This document shows positions 23,420-34,676 of a stretch of 64,000 nucleotides of DNA, piece after piece; the first letter of the stretch is position 1; each line of letters opens with the position of its first letter. The position numbers were made by a program, and so were the translations under genes. Source of the DNA: Salvator merianae (Eukaryota; Chordata; Lepidosauria; Squamata; Teiidae); contig QVOM02000126.1 in assembly GCA_003586115.2 (NCBI GenBank), forward strand, positions 58,057,362 through 58,121,361. The letters are read 5' to 3'. The notes below the pieces were generated by a model, which was given only the letters and a program-made list of their open reading frames with translations, had not been told where the DNA came from and searched no databases.

Positions 23420-23610
23420 TGAAAAAAGAAGACATTCAGTGGAGAAAAAGAAGAAAAGAGAATAGGACAGGGAGAAATAATAATTTTAGAAGAAACTGTC
23501 AATGAAGGAGGAAGTCGATAATAATATTGATATAAGAATGTAATGTAGAATGTAATTTTATATATCTGAAATATAACAACAATAAAACAAAAACAAAACA
23601 AAAAACAGAA

Positions 23611-23631
23611 ACACACACACACACACACACA
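23611..23631. repeat. (AC)n microsatellite at the L1 3' end
   Basis: About ten AC units sit between the L1 A-rich tail and the right-hand target duplication, so they probably grew from the L1 tail after insertion. Confidence 0.9.
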
Positions 23632-24119
23632 AAATTGTTCTCAAGTGAACATTCCAAGATGGAACAGACCTCATAGAGTGACAGCCATTTGCACTGTGAG
23701 GGCTGGAACATCCCAGTAACAGGCTACCAGCACTCGCAGTAGTTTGTGCCATGACAGAGGTGGGGGAAACATCTGGCTACTGCCATAGCAACCAGGGATA
23801 CACTGTGATTCTGCAGCCACACAGCACAACATTCTCATTCAGAAGTAGGTGCAAATGCTGTGTCCTGGGAGCAGTTCAGCTGCTTCCGGTACAGCTGTGG
23901 AGCACGATTTTGTGCTCCCCAACAAGTCCCAATCAAGAGTAGCTGTAGCCCACTCTCAATCACAATGGCCTCCACAAAGTGTGAACACACCTCACTAGTG
24001 AGAGTCTGCATACTCACTAGTGAAAAGTGCAAACAGGCCCATAGTCTGCACTGGCACATGGATGGCAGGTCCCTATTCCAAGATATAATCCAGAATAAGG
24101 TCCAGTGCAGAAAGAGCCC

Positions 24120-26505
24120 TTGAATCTATTTAACATTTTAGTTATAAATCAATACTCCGTGAGATTTACTTCTGAACAAGAACATCTTGGATTGCATTGT
24201 TAATTCAGAAAGTACATTGGGGAGGCACTGTTTAGGCCCAAAGTGTAGGACATACATTTCTAGGTGCACTGTCATGTTATCCTTCCTTAATTCTGATGCC
24301 ACCCCTCTCATGTGGTTTTACCATCTAATTTCATTGCTCCTTTATTTTCCTGGTTTAATCCTTTACCAAATAATGTCCCTGTCTTCAATTTCCTTTTTCA
24401 AAGATACCTTTCTTCCATTGTACAGTACTGTTCAAAAATACTGTTTAACTATTGTACAGGCTCTGATAACTACCACGATAAATGATATAGTGACAAATAG
24501 CATTAACAAATAGCATGGTTTTTTTCCTCACAGGGTTCCCCCCCCCCTTTTTTGGTAAAACAGGGTCCAATCACATGTAGCAATTGGTGTTTTTATCTGG
24601 ATAGGATTCATGTGATCATTTTCATAGTCAGAGCAGCCGGTCTGATATCTTCTTGTTCTTCCCATGAGTTGTGATGGTAATGAAAGAGAGCAGTTCAACA
24701 GCCATCTCTGGTTCACTCGCAGCTGTCCTGTCCACATGTTCTCTTTCACTCATTTCTGGGCCAGCTCTCCTTTCACCTGTTGGAAGAAAAGAGTCAGGCT
24801 GTCTTAGAACTGACAAGTCACTTCTTTCAAGCTGTTTGAATTGCAGCTTCTTACCTCAGGCCTACGCCAGCCCCCATTCAGAGTAGTCAGCAGGCATCAG
24901 TAGCTGGCGTTACCGTATTCCAAAGCTTCAAATTAAATTGCTGTTGAGGCTCCACGACATAAATTAGGAACAGAAAAAGCAGTTTTATGCTCCCTGCTCT
25001 GAAGAAATCAAGCAAACGGGTTCTGGTTTTTGGCAGCCTGCTGTTTGCAACTTAGGAAAGCAGGGGGGTGGGGAGGAGGAAAACGTGGTAGCAAAGCAAG
25101 CGACATATTCACCTTGTGTTTTATAACCTCCATTCAGACCAAGACATCTTGTAGGCATATGCTGATCGTTGTTATTAGTAGCTCAGCTCACATAAGGACA
25201 GCAGAGAGCCCCTCACGCCAGGTGTCCTGGGGGGGCTGCTTGAAAAGTAGCAAAAGATGTCAGCTAATGAAATTTTGACTGAAGCTCATAATACCTGGAG
25301 TGTCAAGTTTGCTGCAGACCTGCCAAGGTGCCAGTGAAGTCAAGGCTGGAACATGATGGCTTTGGAGCTTGAGAAGGCAGCAGCTATTTTCCTCTTTGCT
25401 CCTCCAATATTATCTGAAAGGCAGAGCAGCTGTTGACTGGCGTGACAGAGTTTTGCAACGTGTCCATGTGGAAGAAAAAAATATATCCTATGTTGTTCCA
25501 AGCAGGCACTGGGACACATCCAGAGAACCCATAACTGACATGCCCCATTACTCAACGAATATCCCACTAAAATTAGCAGCAGCTTTTCATCCTCCTAGGT
25601 CTTGTGGCTTTGTCCATATGCATAACACATACACAAAATATTTCCCTCCCCCTTCTTGGCATCTAACCCTCTTTTTCCGGTACTCTGGTTCCAGACCATC
25701 ATGAGCCCTGCAGGTGGCTTTCATTGCACTGCAGCTCATATTCTTGACAGTTACTGCATTTACACTATTCAAACATCCACCAAAACATTGCCAACATTAG
25801 CCAATAAACAGAATAGCATTTAATCACAATCTGGCTTCTTGAAGGAACACTGTGTTGTTCAGTTTGTACTCTATCAAGCAGGACCTGAAAAAGTCAGCTA
25901 CTATGTTATTTGTGTCTCCTTCCTCTTTCTAGTTATGGACTCCATTAGATCTGGGTGGGAGTTCTTCAAGAAGGAGCTGCCAAAGTCAATAGCAAGGTGC
26001 ATAGGAAGAACAATAATCATCAAGGAAGGCATTAACAAAATTAGAAGCCCAACAAAGTTTCTGGAAAATTAGCCCAGGTGATGGTACAAGGAGATGGCTT
26101 TGCTCCATTCATGGTCATTAACATTTGGAGAGTCTCCAGGTTTTGTCTGGAGCAGTCAGGGTTTGGGCTGAGAGAGACAACAAGTTATTACAATCCTACA
26201 CAGTGAGTTGGCACAGAAGTAGAAATCCAAATATATGACATGTCCTTGTCAGTCCTATTCTGGAGGTAGAAAAACATTCCAAAAGCACACACTGGTAAAT
26301 TTTAACCACAACTTCCCTCAAACCTCTGCTACAGTACATTTGTATCCTGTTTTTTAAATACTGATTTTTGTGTTGCATTGTATTAGATAACTCCCTTAAA
26401 GACTAAACCAGTCAGAAATGCATTTTTTTTTCACTGGGAAGCACCTGCAAAAATGGGCTCGGACACATGCCTTTCATGTGGGCTGCTTTTAGACAACCTG
26501 CTGTG
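24120..26505. other. Intergenic DNA, no gene recognised
   Basis: A C-run occurs at about 24,538-24,547. Paired frames on opposite strands (24,528-24,886; 25,340-25,772) have no domain. Much of 24.6-25.8 kb shows no repeat I recognise. A single-copy origin is possible but not shown. Confidence 0.4.
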
Positions 26506-27003
26506 CAGTGTGCAGTTCATACTTGGTAGCCTAGAATGGTATACTAATACCATTCTAGGTTGTACAAGACCCCGTGACGCAGCAGTCAGCAGCACTGTGA
26601 GGGCTGAATCAGCCCCATTCTGGGCCTCCAGCACTCGCAGTGCAGATGGACGGCCCAACTGCCATGACAACAACAGTAGTAATGTCCAGCCATCCCCATG
26701 GTGATTGGGGATGTGACATGCAACTGTGCAGCCACAGCTGCAGTCACAGTTGTGGCCAACATGCAGCATTTGTACCTGCCACCAATTTGTAGCATTTGCA
26801 CCCATTAGAAGGTGTGAACACTGCTGACCAGAAGCAATCTAGCCACTCCTGGTCAACCTGTGGACAATGGTTTTGTTGTCTACAGCTAGTAGTGTTCAGA
26901 AGTGCCTGTAGCCACTACAGGAGGCTGCAGTGGCAGGCCAGTGCAGCTGCACTTAGCCAGTGAGTGTCCAATCACTCATTAAGGGTAAAGTATGAACAGG
27001 CCC
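26506..27003 (+). mobile_element. Family B TIR element with perfect hairpin
   Basis: The left end has CAGTTCATACTT and the right end read in reverse has CTGTTCATACTT. Close to the left end is a perfect hairpin with 13-bp arms, CCTAGAATGGTAT (26,530-26,542) and its complement (26,547-26,559), with a 4-base loop. The core CTGTGAGGGCTG...CCAGCACTCGCAGTG matches 23.7 kb. Frames through it on both strands are chance. Confidence 0.65.
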
Positions 27004-29807
27004 TTAGAAACAGGATAATGAACTAAATAGGACCTCCACTCTCTTATTTTAGAAGGGTTATATCGAGAGACTGTAATGGTACTATTTTTTTAATAAGCAG
27101 CCCTAGCTCCCTCTTCAGACATACATCTGAAACATATGTTTGAACAAATGTCTCAGACGAAGAAGCACAAAGAATGAAAACTCAGCAACTGAAATTGTTG
27201 GTTTGAACCACTTTGTTGTCTACTGGAAAGACTCTTCGGCTTGGTCCAGCAGTGATATGAAGACTGGAATCACAGAGTTGTGGATGTGGAGAAGGTACTC
27301 AAAGCCTCACAACCCACCTATGTAAAATCCGTATTTATTTATTTTGAACTGCAGCTCATCAAGCAGGCAAGTACACATTTATCAGTGGCAGCCCTGACTC
27401 TGCTGCTCCACAGCTCAGATTCTGAGTCACTCCTGAATTATTTGTTATTGGAAGGTTTTCCTAGCTGAAGTTCAGGACAATGTCATCAAGGGGACACCAC
27501 TTTTCATGGCTACTCCCACACATAATGACATCTATATGGTTCAAATTTTGCCAGCTTCCACATTCAAAGCAAAGGAAAACAAAACTGAACTTAGCCTAGT
27601 ATAAATCACTTACTTTGGGAAACATGAGCAATTTCCACAGATTTTGAAGCTGTGGTACAAAAGTACGTGGATGAGGGGTAGAATTTTGAAGAAACTATAC
27701 TCTTTGAAGGGTTTGGGAGATTCCTTAGATTGAAGAATATAAACACTCTGGTGTTGAAAAAGAAAAAAAAAATGACTACGCTTAGGTATTGTCCATGTCC
27801 TTCCAGAGAGTTGGATTTTTCCTCAGGCTTTGGCACTAGCAACATATCTTTAGCAATTTTGACCTCTCTTTCTTTAATGTATTCTGACTTACCATTAGGC
27901 TGCTGCTGAGGCAGACTGTGGGGCCTTACAGCCAATGGGAGTGGGACTGTTTGCTCCTCCCTGTCACCTGGTTACGGCAAGGACCCAGAAAACAGTCCAC
28001 ATGGATACAGCCTTTGACTTAATGTGGTACTGGGATGAGTCTTAAACTAAGGCAGAATCCAAAAGCACCTTTATAGTGCTTTGAATGTGTGATGAACATG
28101 CAAAATTCACAGGCCACTACTCCATCATTGCACATTCAATGTGCAGAAGGTGTGTGGATGCTCCCCTGCCATAGTGTCATAAGCACTATTATATTGCTTC
28201 AAAAGCAGAGCAGGCTGAGGAGCACTCAGAAATATTCTCTTTACTCTCCCTGCTGCTGCCACTCTAGGAGACTTACTGTGATCAATACCTCCCCTGCCAT
28301 CAGGCCATCATAACTGCAGCTGGGATTTCCCCACTTCAATTCAATCCCCCACCTCTGCTGTCAAGATCAAGATGGGCAAGGTCACCTTCCCCTGCATCAA
28401 CATCAGGTGCAATCTTGACATGGGAAGGGGGAAGCAGCCTCTCTTTCTCCCCATGTCCAGATTGCACTTGATTTTGACAGCAGGGGGAGAAGGCAATCTC
28501 CTATGGCCCATCATGATGAAAGCTAGGGTATCACCAGCTTTATTTTCTATAGGTAGGACACTAGTGGCATGCAGATGGCATGTACCATATTGAGAGCAAC
28601 CCTACTTAGCAATTGCCATTCTTAATGCTGAGGAAGGGAGCAGTATGATTGCACACAGATCCTGTATGAGTGTTGCATTTAATCTAAAGGCAGCATGTCT
28701 TGCATGTATTTGGGAAGTGTTCAAACAGTAACATTGTCTTCTCATTTTCTTCAGGATTCAACTGTCTGCTGCACACAAACATTTGAATTTGAAAAGGAAT
28801 GTTATCTAGCCATTTGAATCTGAAAGGAAAAATATCAGCTGCTAATCAGGGGCATTCCTTGCAGAAACCATTGCCATATTCAGTTGTGACAACCTTGGCT
28901 TTCAAAAATTATAATTTACAGTTGTGTATCTGGCAGGAACAGAAGATATGTTCATACTCACAGTAGGGAGGACCGGTGGTGAGGGAAAGGAAGACATTGG
29001 AGGAACAACCCCCAAAATAAACACATTCCACTTCTCGAGTCCAGCTCTGTCTCATTGACCATCCAATGATGATTATAGAGAGACTCTGGCCAACCAACAG
29101 CTGTCAGATGTCTGAAGTCAAACCCTGAATAACTTATGTTCTCACATTGCTGGCTCAGTGGAAAATAAATTGATTTTCTCCACCCTTGAGATTAGCCTTT
29201 GAAAATTTGTAGCTTTTAAGATGCAAATACGATATAATTGGCTGAGTTATAACCACTCTGCAGCGACTCTTCTTTATAACCCTCTCATCATTGAAAGCCA
29301 TTTAGTGACTTGTAACAACAGAATAATGAAATCTGGAGAGGGCCCAGTGTAAGCTTTTACTCAGCCGCCATGATCTTCGTGTGAAGATCTTTTCAATTCC
29401 ACATTGCAAGAGGGCAGTACCTAAACTCATGGCTTATGGATAGAAAAGCCCCCCCAACCAAGTAGATTGAGGGAATATAAATTCTGCCTTTTTCCCAATA
29501 TTAGAATTTCAGCTCAATGAAATTGACTAGAAGAAGGTTCCAGAAAGCAAGGAGACATTTTTTCCCAAGGCAGATCATTGACTTGTATAACTTATTACTG
29601 GAGGAAAAGAAGATGACCCCTTGTTTCCACACCATTCAAGACAATTTACTGGAATCAATTGGAGAATCACTCTATCAAAGTTTACTAGGAATAAAAAGAA
29701 AGTCACTCAGTTGATGCTAAGGAAGGCCGCATTCACACATAGTAAAACCCAGCACCTGGGTTTCAAGACTGTTTGGCTTCAAGACTGTTTGGAGGTGGGA
29801 TCATTCA
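27004..29807. other. Intergenic DNA, partly repeat-like, no gene recognised
   Basis: A possible decayed TIR repeat lies at 28.0-28.65 kb (TTCAATGTGCAGAAGGTGTG and similar words) without clear ends. The stretch 29,100-29,500 shows no repeat I know and is a candidate for conserved non-coding sequence. Short frames have no domain. Confidence 0.4.
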
Positions 29808-29885
29808 CATAGAATCATAGAATCATAGAGTTGGAAGGGACCTCCAGGGTCATCGAGTCCAACCCCCTGCTCAATGCAGGATTCA

Positions 29886-32734
29886 CTACACCATCCTAGA
29901 CAGATATCTGTCCAGCCTTTCCTTGAAGATCTCCAGCAAAGGAGAGCCCACTACCTCCTGTGGTAACCTGTTCCAGTGACTGATTGCCCTTACGGTCAGA
30001 AAGTTTTTCCTAATATCTAGCCTGTACCTACTCCCTTGAAGTTTCATCCCATTGTTTCTAATCCTTCCTTCTTGTGCAACTGAGAATAGGGCCAATCCTT
30101 CTGCACTGTGACAGCCCTTCAGATACTTGAAAACAGCTATCATATCTCTTCTCAGTCTTCTCTTCTGCAGGCTAAACATTCCTAGGTCCTTTAACCGTTC
30201 CTCGTAGGACATGGTTTGCAGACCGCTCACCATTTTGGTCACCCTTCTCTGAACTTGTTCCAGTTTGTCAATGTCCCTTTTAAACTGGGGCGCCCAGAAC
30301 TGGACACAATACTCCAGATGAGGTCTGACCAAGGAAGAGTAAAGTGGGACAATTACTTCTTGTGATCTAGACTCTATACTCCTCTTGATACAGCCCAAGA
30401 TGGTGTTTGCCTTTTTTGCAGCTGCATCACACTGTTGACTCATGTTTAATCTATGATCTACTAGTACACCCAGATCCTTTTCACATGTGCTGCTGCTCAG
30501 CGAGATTCCTCCCATTCTGTATTGGATATTGTCATTTTTCTTACCTAGATGTAAAACTTTGCATTTCTCCCTGTTAAATGTCATTCTGTTAGTTTCAGCC
30601 CACTGTTCAAGCTTGTCCAAATCCTTTTGAATCCTCTCCTTCTCCTCCCTAGTGTTAGCAAGCCCTCCTAGCTTTGTGTCATCTGCAAATTTGATCAGCG
30701 TCCCCTCAACACCTTCATCCAGATCGTTTATAAAAATGTTGAACAGCAATGGGCCCAAGACAGAGCCTTGCGGTACCCCACTCGAGACAGCCTTCCAATC
30801 GGATGTGAAGCCATTTATGACCACTCTTTGAGTACGATCACTAAGCCAGTTATGAATCCACCTAACAGTTGTCCTGTCAATCCCATATTTGATCATTTTT
30901 TCAATATGTATAGTATGAGACACCTTGTCAAATGCTTTGCTAAAGTCAAGATATACTATGTCCACAGCCTTTCCTTGATCGATCCATCCAGTAATTTTGT
31001 CATAAAAGGAAATGAGATTAATCTGGCATGACTTGCTTGTTACAAATCCATGTTGGCTCTGGTTAATTACTGCATTCCCATCCAAGTGTTCCCATATATG
31101 CTGTTTAATGATTTGTTCAAGTATCGTGCCTGGTATTGAAGTCAGGCTCACAGACCTGTAGTTGCCTGGGTCAGCCTTCTTTCCTTTTTTAAAGATAGGT
31201 ACAACATTCGCCCTTCTCCAGTCTTCTGGGACTTCTCCTGTTTTCCATGAGTTCTCAAATATCACAGAGAGTGGTTCAGCAAATTATATCAGCTAATTCC
31301 TTCAGCACCCTAGGATGTAATTCATCTGGGCCTGGAGACTTGAATTCATTTAAGTTTGCTAAGTGTTCCCTCACCTTCTCCTTGACCATGCAGAGCCTTG
31401 ATTCTCTTATTCCCTCAACAGCACAGTGAAGGCCAACTGATGTTTCATTTCCTTTCTGAGAGACAACAGATGCAAAATAGGAGTTCAGAAGTTCTGCCTT
31501 CTCAATGTCGTTTTTGACCAAATCACCCTTCTCATTCTGTAAAGGTCCTATAGCTTCTTTGACTTTTCTTTTGCTTCTGATATACCCCCCAAACCCTTTT
31601 TTATTGTTTTTGGCCTCTCTTGCAATCCTCAATTCATTTTTAGTTTTAGCCTTTCTGACACTTATCCTGCAGTTCCTGCAGATTGCATTATATTCTTCTT
31701 TTGATATGTCCCCCTCTTTCAATTTTTTAAACATTTCTTTTTAGCAAGTTATTAAATTCAGGGTTCATCCACCCTGGTCTCTTTAGATGCTTGCCATTCT
31801 TTCTTCTTTTAGGAATTGTTAAAGATTGTGCCTCTAGAATCTCCTTTCTCAAAATTTCCCATCCTTCCTGGACATTTCTGTCCTTTAAGACATCCAGCCA
31901 ATGGATCCTTCCTACCCTCCTTCTCAGTCCATCAAAATATGGTCCTCTGAAGTCTAACCTTGAAGTCTGAGTCCTCTTAGATCTTCCTCCTTTCGTTATC
32001 CAAAATTCAATGATAGCATGGTCACTGCCACCCAGGGTCCCAGTCACCCTTACTTCCTCAACCATTTCCTCCCTGTTAGTAAGGATTAGGTCCAAGATAG
32101 CAGACCCCCTTGTTTTTTCCTCCATCCTTTGGAAAATGAAGTTATCTGCCAGAGAGGATAAGAATTTATTGGACCCGTGACTTTTGCCAGAGAGAGACTC
32201 CCAACAAATGTCCGGATAGTTAAAATCTCCCATAATCACTAGGTCGTGTTTCCCTGAGAGCTTGGCCATCTGATGTATAAATAGTTCATCTATATCTTCT
32301 GTTTGTCCAGGGGGTCTATAATAAACTCCTACAACAGTATCCTTTGTGTTGCTCTCTCCTTGTATTTTCATCCAAACGGTTTCTACAGGGCTTTCATTAT
32401 CTGAAAGATTAATTTCTGTGGTGGTATATACTTTCCTTACATACAATGCAACACCTCCTCCCCTTTTATTAAGCCTGTTTTTTTAAAATAAGTTGTATCC
32501 TTCGAGCTCTGTGTTCCAATCATGTGTATCATCCCACCAAGTTTCAGTTATGCCTATGACATCATATTTATTTTCCTGTGCTAGGATTTCCAGTTCTCCT
32601 TGTTTGTTTCCCATGCTTTGCGCATTCGTATAGAAACATTTTAGTTCGTGACAAATGTCTCTTACAGGCTTGACTCCTCTAGTTTCCTTCCAAAACTGTT
32701 TGTCTTTGTTCCTTCCTTTCATTTCTGGTAGCAA
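29886..32734 (-). pseudogene. CR1 ORF2: endonuclease and reverse transcriptase, broken
   Basis: The N-terminal part has the AP-like endonuclease: FYTNAQSMGNKQ, ITETWWDD, GDFNYPDICW and GGSDHAIIEF. The reverse transcriptase follows with VVPIFKKG, NYRSVSLTS, YLDFSKAFDKVSH, GVPQGSVLGPLLF and the catalytic FADDTKL. The C-terminal part has KDLGVLVDHRLNMSQQCD, LEYCVQFWAP and LEQVQRR. Defects are an in-frame TAA at 32,483-32,485, a frameshift in an A-rich run near 31,727-31,734 and a one-base shift near 31,277 (ADII then AEPLS). The 459-codon downstream frame is uninterrupted. As it stands it cannot give one full protein. Confidence 0.95.
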
Positions 32735-32800
32735 GATCCTTATCTGTATTTATTAGCTGCTTATCTTTCTCTGGACTTTTACTTCCCTTCCCCTTTTGCC

Positions 32801-33265
32801 CTAGTTTAAAGCTCTCCTGATGAGCGCAGCCGGTCTCCTGCCAAATATGTGCTTTCCTGTCTTTGTAAGATGGAGCCCATCTCTTGCAAGGAGTCCATCA
32901 TATAAGTAGTTTAGTCCATGGTCTAGAAATCCAAATCCTTGCTGGTAGCATCATCAACGTAGCCAGTTGTTTACCTGTAGAATCTTGCTCCATCTTCTCG
33001 TTCCACGGCCATTCACTGGGAGGATAGAAGAGAAGACAACTTGTGCTCCCAGTTCCTTCACTTTCCTGCCCAGGTCTTCAAAGTCTCTGCAGATAGCTTC
33101 AAAGTTCCTTCTCGCAGTGTCATTTGTTCCTACATGTATTAGTAGGAACAGGTAATAGTCTGTAGGACTGAAGAGTCTTGGCAACCTCTCGGTTACATCT
33201 TTGATTCGTGCACCGGGAAGGTAGCACACTTCTCGTGCTAGTCTCTTTCTCCTGTCATGAACGTT
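32801..33265 (-). pseudogene. CR1 ORF1 C-terminal part, esterase domain, broken
   Basis: Read on the minus strand, it begins within ORF1 (RRKRLAREVCYLPGARIKD). It continues with LIHVGTND, the block typical of SGNH-type esterases, and VFSSILPVNGRG. After two adjacent TGA codons at 32,951-32,956 the same frame resumes and holds ARDGLHLTKTGKHIFG, which fits the family's aspartate/histidine block. It ends at TAG 32,801-32,803. CR1 ORF1 proteins are known to carry esterase domains. This copy lacks its N-terminus and is stopped twice. Confidence 0.85.
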
Positions 33266-34339
33266 CTAGGCTAAAGTGGATTATAAGTGGAATGAGAACA
33301 TAAAGCTACTGTCTCTGGTGCACTTCTCAGCTTCTTTTTTTGCTACATGTGAATACAACTCAGTCTACCTACTCAGACATTGAAGACGCTAAGGTGTCCC
33401 TGCTATATAAGGTGTGGTGAACAGAGAATCAGATTAAGGAACTGTTTGGTGGTCAAACCCCAGTTATAGAACTTTTTTTCCCCCAATAGTTTTCACATAG
33501 TACCCATTTAATAATCTAACCTTTGTATCTATCTCTAGAAGTTCCTGAATTACAATTCCTTCCATCGCTGACCTGCAGCATTAAATTAGGTATGTCCCAA
33601 CTGCTCATATTTGTGAGTTTTATATAAGGGATTTGGAAGATGGTCTTTTTTTTTTTCTTTTTCTTTTTACCAAACACAAGATAGGAGAAAGATGTTTACA
33701 TGCAAAGCACCATTTCCATGCCTGATTCAGCACAAAAGTGAACTGGCTAGAATGTCTGGGAATGTTCATGTGATGAAAATACACCATCAGCATAATACAA
33801 ACAATGGCAATATAACCCTCCAATCATAGTGGCCAGGAAAACCTAAAGCTCTCCCCTAAACTGTGACTGAAGTGACACAACATTTCAGAAGGCCCACCAC
33901 TGTTACACAGTTAACTGGGGAAAACTGTAGCATGACAATCAAGTAACGGATGAAGTAAAGGCTCAAAGAACTGACTAGGTCAGTGCAAAATCCATATGAG
34001 CTAAAATTCTGTCCCCTTGGATGCATTTTGTTAGACTGGACTGAAAACAATACCAATCCACCCTCTTTACCCACCACATTTGAACATTAATTCAACCAAG
34101 AAAGCACAGTTGATACTCTTGTCTTTAGAAATGATTGCCCTCCCCCCAGTAAATCCTCTAGAAAGCTCTCCATTCTGTGTAAGTAAGCAGGTAAAAATAT
34201 GTTGCCTACCTGTGAGGTTCATTAACATAGTTCAAATCCTCAGATTAATGATAAAAACAGATGCTATTGCCCTCCTAACTGAACTCCCAAAAGAGATTGG
34301 TATTTGGAAAATGAGGGAAAGAAGGCATCCAAAAAGGAA
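33266..34339. other. Intergenic DNA
   Basis: Nothing recognised between the CR1 and the next LINE fragment. Frames at 33,620-33,823, 33,856-34,077 and 34,080-34,346 have no domain, though sequence just before 34,340 may belong to the LINE that follows. Confidence 0.4.
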
Positions 34340-34676
34340 AGGGTAGTTTTTAATGGGGGATTTCAACTAACCTAACATAGACTGGGTGGACTCTTGCTCA
34401 ACTCATGAGAGAGAGATAAAATCCTTAGACCTACTAAATGATTGTTCCCTAAAGCAGATGATTGTAGAACCAACCAGGGGAAAGGAAATCCTGGACTTGA
34501 TCCTAAGTAATGCTCAGGATCTGTTACAAGATGCCACTGTAGATGATCAAATAGGAAACAGTGACCATAATGTGATAACTTTCAATATAAATATAGACAT
34601 TAAGTTGTCAATAAAATCCAAGACCTTAAACATTCATACAGGAAACTTCGCCAAAATGAGGAAAGCAATAAAATAG
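34340..34676 (+). pseudogene. CR1-like LINE endonuclease fragment
   Basis: Read on the plus strand, it gives FLMGDFN, a stop, PNIDW, then LNDCSLKQMIVEPTRG, LDLILSNAQDLLQD and IGNSDHNVITFNI. The GDFN and SDH motifs are catalytic blocks of the AP-like endonuclease of CR1-group LINEs. It differs clearly from the nearby CR1 and lies in the opposite orientation, so it is a separate, older insertion. No reverse transcriptase sequence follows clearly. Confidence 0.8.

Larger units (their letters stand above)
22569..23649 (+). mobile_element. 5'-truncated L1 insertion with 14-bp TSD
   Basis: TGTTCTCAAGTGAA occurs at 22,569-22,582 and 23,636-23,649 and brackets about 1.05 kb of L1. The 3' side ends in an A-rich stretch (ACAATAAAACAAAAAC) and an AC repeat just before the second TSD copy. 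At the 5' junction a 10-bp unit close to GTGAAATTAT is repeated four times (22,578-22,617), perhaps slippage during insertion. The insert lies in the loop of a hairpin of the host element. Confidence 0.9.
22539..24040 (+). mobile_element. Family B element, middle layer, split by L1
   Basis: Likely ends are AGGACCTTTCCACACTTTCC at the left and, on the other strand, GGGCCTGTTTGCACTTTTCA at the right (13 of 19 aligned positions). The core CACTGTGAGGGCTGGAACA...CCAGCACTCGCAGT matches 26.6 kb closely. Joining the sequence across the L1 places GAATGTTC and GAACATTC as arms of a hairpin, in the same subterminal position as the hairpins at 3.75-4.18 and 26.5 kb. Confidence 0.6.
22436..24119. mobile_element. 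Family A element, outer layer of a three-layer nest
   Basis: The left end GCTCTTTCTGCACTG...CTTATTCTGG...GGAATAGGGACC pairs with the right end, which on the other strand reads GCTCTTTCTGCACTG...CTTATTCTGG...GGAATAGGGACC with few differences. The paired ends extend about 80 bp, to GTAGACTATG on the left and CATAGTCTGC on the right. Between them sits family B, which itself holds an L1. No transposase remains in the outer layer. Confidence 0.7.
29808..33265 (-). mobile_element. CR1 LINE, 5'-truncated, about 3.46 kb
   Basis: The 3' end (left side here) carries repeated ATTCTATG units and GGTCCCTTCCAACTCTATG, the hallmark end of bird and reptile CR1. The element contains the esterase part of ORF1, nearly all of ORF2 and a short 3' untranslated region. 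It lacks the start of ORF1, so it was truncated at the 5' end on insertion or later. I see no target duplication, as is normal for CR1. Few disabling changes suggest a fairly recent insertion compared with the other LINE remnants here. Confidence 0.95.

Noticed and set aside
26530..26559. Helitron 3' terminal hairpin
   Set aside because: The hairpin is not followed by a CTRR end, and the copies show inverted terminal repeats, which Helitrons lack.
30768..31744. Plus-strand frames over the CR1 element
   Set aside because: They are antisense shadows of ORF2, which has clear endonuclease and reverse transcriptase motifs on the minus strand.
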